Shown here in pieces: positions 60,501 to 64,000 of a stretch of 64,000 nt of DNA. The notes beneath the pieces are model-generated. The model saw only the letters and a list, made by a program, of their open reading frames with translations. It made no database searches and was not told the DNA's origin. Within the stretch, counting starts at the first letter, position 1, and each line of letters starts with the position of its first letter. The DNA is from Clytia hemisphaerica (Eukaryota > Cnidaria > Hydrozoa > Leptothecata > Clytiidae), in NCBI GenBank assembly GCA_902728285.1, contig CACVBU010001295.1:1-64000 (forward strand), given 5' to 3'. The position numbers and the translations under genes were made by a program.

Positions 60501-60953
60501 TACAGAACTTATCATGTACAGCTTACTCGCCGAATTATCTTGAATTATTTTGAATATTTGAGAGCATGACAATGTGGACCGTTTGGCAAACCATTTTATT
60601 GTAGTTTTGTTTTTACAATACTATATTCAGTTTCTTCAATATCAAATATCGCTTTGCCCACCGGATTGAACGGAATGATAAGAAATGGTTCTTCCAGAAA
60701 AAAACCTGTATAATAAACCCCCTCTTTGAGGAGGTCCAACCTTTGTCACCTGCCTCCCCTCCGCTAGAATTCCAGGTAGAATCTGGCAGGAATTAAAAAG
60801 AATGTCCGAATGGGATTCCGCCATATTTCAAATCAAACCTAACCGTCATAGAATGGAGATATACCTCCTCAACATACTGTATGGTGTACGATTTTTCTCT
60901 AGAAATGCGCCTACTTCCAAACAGAATAAAAAAATGAAATAATTAAGTCTTAC
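54552..60953. other. Gene-free stretch, possibly one large intron
   Basis: More than 6 kb of AT-rich sequence with no exon, RNA gene, microsatellite or paired inverted repeat recognised. It would be intronic if the exon at 60954-61174 splices to the heat-shock gene. Confidence 0.4.
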
Positions 60954-61174
60954 CTGAATTTCATTCGCTCTTCATCAGTCATAACTTCTTTTCCATTCTT
61001 CTTCATCCCAACAACTTCACAAATCTTTTCCTCTTCAGCACATTTTTTAACATAACGACTACTAGTGCCAGACCCTTCATCACTAGACGAGTTATACCAT
61101 GGTCTACAACTTAAACGCCTCAACAATTTCGGTGGAGGTTTCAAAAATGTTCTCTTGACTTTATGTTTCAGCAT
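60954..61174 (-). CDS. First coding exon, possibly alternative start of the heat-shock gene
   Basis: Reads MLKHKVKRTFLKPPPKLLRR from ATG at 61174 (an in-frame GTG lies four codons before). It continues with CRPWYNSSSDEGSGTSSRY and an EEEKICEVVGMKKNGKEVM segment, and ends EERMKF plus AG at a strong donor, CAG|GTAAGA. No domain is recognised. The two leftover bases would combine with the single leading base of the alpha-crystallin exon at 24215 to give Arg and keep that frame, and like the other first exon it begins MLK. An alternative N-terminus for the same gene, via a 37-kb intron, is therefore possible. A separate gene with exons I could not see is equally possible. Confidence 0.55.
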
Positions 61175-62252
61175 TTTTGTGTTCACAAAATTTTCTCTTT
61201 ACTCTAAAAATTTAAAAGTTAGCTTTGAAAGGTATAATTCGAGTCTCAAATTCTACCAAAGATAAGAACAGGATAAAATTGATTTTAATGATAGCGCAAG
61301 CAAAACACAAAAATTTGTATATCGCCATCACCTAAACAGAATGATCAACTCAACTCGTAACACAGTGCTTATTAAACTAAATCTTTAAGCCTCCAGATTC
61401 AAAACCCCCATCCAAAACAACCACCATAAGTTAAGAATGACTTTATATAAATCGAAATCACTTGCCTCTATATTTGAACTCGACAATTAAAGCAAAATTC
61501 TTCTGCCTTATCAAGATAAGACATCAACGTAAATGATATGAATTAGCAATGTCAAAATGGTATACCATTTGTTTCTCTTTCATTCCAAATGGCTCCCCTC
61601 CTATTGCCTCCTATGGAGTCTTCAGCTTTGGCATGCAGTACATTAAAGTTTAATGCTGTCTACATTATTTTTTCATGTTGTTCTTCTTTTACTTTGTCTA
61701 GCGACTTTGATGACAAGTTTTTAATCTTGGATACACACATGTTCCTACCGATGTCGACTTCTAACCCTTCTAAGAATAGAATTAAATTCATTCTATAGAA
61801 TGAAATTCATTCGACTAATTGTTAAGGTGTAAACCCTTCTAATCTTAAAGAAATATAGGTAAGAATAAATTTAGAAGATTTCTTTTCGAGATCAGATAAA
61901 AGGCATAAAACGTCGAGATTTGTCAAAATCTTCTGAATTTCGTCGGTTCAAAATATATTATATAGGCTGTTTCTTGAGTTTTAGATTGAATATGCATGTC
62001 ATGTTGTAGCAGGTCAAAGTTTAACCCATTTTATGTATGAAGGGATGAACCAAAAAAACTAGAGGATATTATAAAAACCGATATCGTTTTTCTCCATTAC
62101 TGTATCTTTTTTTACCTGTGCATATATCATGATATTTTTTATGTAGTGGATTACGTGCAATATATTTTGCTATTTACAATTATATACCTATAATTACTAT
62201 ATACAATTATTACTATAAAGGTGTGTTCAACCTACGAGGTCGATCCCCGGGG
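61175..62252. other. Gene-free stretch
   Basis: Probably 5' flank of the exon at 60954-61174. Contains an AATTTCATTCTATAGAATGA-type short palindrome at about 61785-61812 and nothing else recognisable. Confidence 0.4.
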
Positions 62253-62515
62253 GGGGGGCACTCGATTTTGAAAACGACCGTACGTTCGGCCAAAAATCAG
62301 GTATCTAAAATCGGACCCTTACAGTGAAGGAAAAATTTGGCACCCTTATGGTGCAATTTTTCGAAATTTTTACCTCAGAATTTGGTATTTTCTCAAATTT
62401 ACCCTTACAATGCACTTTTTCCCACTTGCTCACAAATCAATCCTTACAGTGCACTTTCCAAAGTCCAAAAAACCTACCCTTAATGGCCGTACGTCCGGTA
62501 GGTCACTTACCTGGA
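62253..62515. repeat. G-rich repeat, GGCCGTACGT variant
   Basis: Starts CCCCGGGGGGGGGCACTCG; ACCGTACGTTCGGCC near the left pairs with GGCCGTACGTCCGG near the right. The interior is a loose tandem of ACCCTTACAGTGCA units. It resembles the element at 41920-42217 in architecture but not in sequence detail. Confidence 0.6.
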
Positions 62516-62606
62516 GTCTTGTACTTTTCGTTAAAAAAAAAAAACAAAGTCAAGTTGTAAGTTGTTTGGTATAGAATAATTTCATGTTTGATAACGGCTT
62601 CATATC

Positions 62607-62879
62607 TCATTTTGTTGTTAAATTTCTCTTGTTTTTACGTTTGTTGACAATGATTTGGTTGACAATAACACAAAGACAAGAGAAAACGAATGCTGAACCA
62701 ATACAAATGGTGAACGACTGGTGTTTGTACGTAAACAGTGGTTCCACCGGATCGTCTTTCTTGTTGATATCAGCCACAGTCTTGTGCCCATCTTCAAACC
62801 CTCGCCTCTTTGTTTTGATCTTTGAACAAACGTTTAAAATCAGTACTAAAGTTATAAACGTACTCCTTGTCCTTTTCAT
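62607..62879 (-). CDS. Possible C-terminal exon with a membrane segment
   Basis: The minus-strand frame encodes DGHKTVADINKKDDPVEPLF, then a hydrophobic run FTICIGSAFVFSCLCVIVNQ, and ends in a basic tail NKRKNKRN before the stop. That is the layout of a single-pass protein with a short cytoplasmic tail. Just upstream a different frame, DEKDKEYVYNFSTDFKRLF, also looks protein-like, so either an intron or a frameshift lies near 62808. The family MITE at 62883-63130 starts three bases beyond, which hints that the exon was broken by it. No family recognised; pseudogene or chance are both possible. Confidence 0.3.
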   Translation of the reverse strand: MKRTRSTFITLVLILNVCSKIKTKRRGFEDGHKTVADINKKDDPVEPLFTYKHQSFTICIGSAFVFSCLCVIVNQIIVNKRKNKRNLTTK

Positions 62880-62882
62880 CTA

Positions 62883-63130
62883 CACGTTTTTCTATAAGAG
62901 CATCCAAAATTTTTTAAGCCTTTGGATATTCTTAACTTTTTGAGTTTTAAGCCTAAAAATGTTTTAAACATGTTCTTATTTACGCCAATTTTTGAGTATT
63001 TTTGTCTATTTTCCTATGAAATTGGGTGTTTTAGAGCCCACAAAGCCTTAAATTTTTCTTAACTTGTTCTTAACATTTTAGCCGGCAAAGCCTTTATGTT
63101 CTTATATAGTTTGTTCTTATAAAAAACTTG
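62883..63130. mobile_element. TA-flanked MITE, CACG(C)TTTTT family copy 4
   Basis: Starts CACGTTTTTCTATAAGAGCA next to TA and ends TTGTTCTTATAAAAAACTTG next to TA. The interior words TTCTTAACTTTTTGAGTTTT, GAAATTGGGTGTTTTAGAG and CACAAAGCCTTAAA match copy 1. It adjoins a protein-like minus-strand frame. Confidence 0.75.
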
Positions 63131-63441
63131 TATGTAATTCGAATTAGAACAATTCGAATGGAGGTTTACTTTGTTCGAATTACAGAGAGATAACAATAAC
63201 AAAAATAAAGTTTTTTACTAGATTTCCCCTTTAAGGTCTTAAGGCTAGAGAGGAATCTTCCACCCTTTCTGAATCTAGCACTTTTTCATTTTTCCTGCGG
63301 CACATTTTTTGGCCCTTCAAAATCAAGATGGGAACTGTAAGTTATTTCGGATCATAAAAAGTTTAGAATACTGGAGACTCGGATTAGCAAGAATCCATTG
63401 TAACATTTAGATTGACATGAAAAATGTGTATCTTATCTTAC

Positions 63442-63656
63442 CATTAATTCGTCAACAATGGAAAACCACAGATCATATATATTATCGTGGTTTGCGCCAT
63501 AAAAGCTATTAACCAAAGTTCGAATAGGACTATCATACGTGCCCACTCCTATCCCTGCCTGTAGTGGTTTTTTCGCCATTTGGATAGCAGCTTTGGGAAT
63601 AGCTTCTTGGATATCTGAGATATAGTAACCTGTCATGTATTCGTCCAATGCGATTG
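63442..63656 (-). CDS. Internal exon of an unrecognised gene
   Basis: A 215-base exon on the minus strand, from acceptor TTTTTAACAG to donor ATG|GTAAGATAAG. It encodes, after two bases of a split codon, about 71 residues including DEYMTGYYISDIQEAIPKAA, LQAGIGVGTYDSP and SFYGANHDNIYDLWFSIVDE. The composition and strong splice signals make it credible, and the mix of GxGxGTYDSP and FYGANH words suggests a folded enzyme-like domain, but I do not recognise the family. If the next exon is the one after acceptor TTACAG at about 63343, it would read three residues and stop. Confidence 0.5.
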
Positions 63657-64000
63657 CTGTTAAAAAGGATGAAAATATTGATTATATACCATGGACTATT
63701 TCTTATAAATTTTCAGGGTTCTCTTTAAATCCAGCGGATAGTTATCCGTCTTATTACGCTATGTGTTTGCTTTATATGAGGAAAATTTTCATTTGGTAAC
63801 CAAAAACTGTAAATGCTTGGGGACACGAGAAATATTTTCGCGTTGGTACAATGCAACATTACCATACCACCAACCTGAAACGCTTTCCCGTGTCTCCACC
63901 TCGTTCTTCTTTCTATCAATAAAAGTGAGATCGACAACACTTTTAATAAAATTTGTGTGTCATTCACTTTGTCCCAGGGACAAAATTAGCGTGTCTTTTG
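63657..64000. other. Window edge, intron or upstream exon region
   Basis: Upstream of the exon at 63442-63656 on the minus strand. Open frames occur (for example 63725-63967), but none joins that exon with a valid acceptor/donor pair that I could find. Confidence 0.35.

Noticed and set aside
62584-62943. 119-codon plus-strand open frame
   Set aside because: It overlaps the more protein-like minus-strand frame and extends into the MITE at 62883; it is most likely a shadow.
1-64000. CRISPR arrays, tRNA and rRNA genes
   Set aside because: No regularly spaced short direct repeats, no tRNA B-box with a foldable cloverleaf and no rRNA-like conserved stretch was seen; the sequence is eukaryotic.

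Overview
The window is AT-rich eukaryotic DNA with GT-AG introns, very few coding exons and a dense population of short inverted-repeat transposons, which points to an animal nuclear genome. A THUMPD3-type tRNA methyltransferase, a small heat-shock protein with two alpha-crystallin domains, a LINE reverse-transcriptase relic and a transposon-type YSCAVD/zinc-finger relic all fit a marine invertebrate. The GGGGGTAC-ended repeats resemble ones I associate with cnidarians, but the lineage is not resolved from this sequence alone.

Layout. 1-6.3 kb: the two 3'-most exons of a plus-strand THUMPD3 gene (4186-4348 and 5869-6334). The spliced phases agree and the catalytic motifs are present; earlier exons lie upstream, probably off the window. 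6.3-16 kb: no gene, but a crowd of MITEs, foldback elements and a long (CGTT)n microsatellite. 16.2-17.85 kb: two copies of an intronless coiled-coil reading frame arranged as a perfect 563-bp inverted repeat around a 338-bp spacer. 19.3-19.8 kb: a decayed LINE reverse transcriptase. 23.3-26.0 kb: a minus-strand two-exon gene for an unusually long (about 618 aa) small heat-shock protein with two alpha-crystallin domains. 26-61 kb: a gene-poor stretch with MITEs, a disrupted exon at 42 kb, a frameshifted and truncated transposon-type pseudogene at 46 kb and a GC-richer LTR-like patch at 50 kb. 61-64 kb: a minus-strand first coding exon whose donor phase would splice in frame to the small heat-shock exon 37 kb away, a possible membrane-segment exon beside a MITE, and one more exon with good splice sites.

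Several repeat families occur two to four times, which lets insertions be dated relative to one another. One element at 45.7-46.4 kb is an uninterrupted copy of a repeat that at 13.7-15.4 kb carries two later insertions. A G-rich element at 41.9-42.2 kb split an open reading frame and left a perfect 10-bp target duplication, and a 349-bp element at 3.7-4.0 kb has a perfect 9-bp duplication. The most striking structures are the identical inverted repeat (either a very recent foldback with hairpin-RNA potential or an assembly artefact) and the double-domain heat-shock gene with possible alternative first exons.
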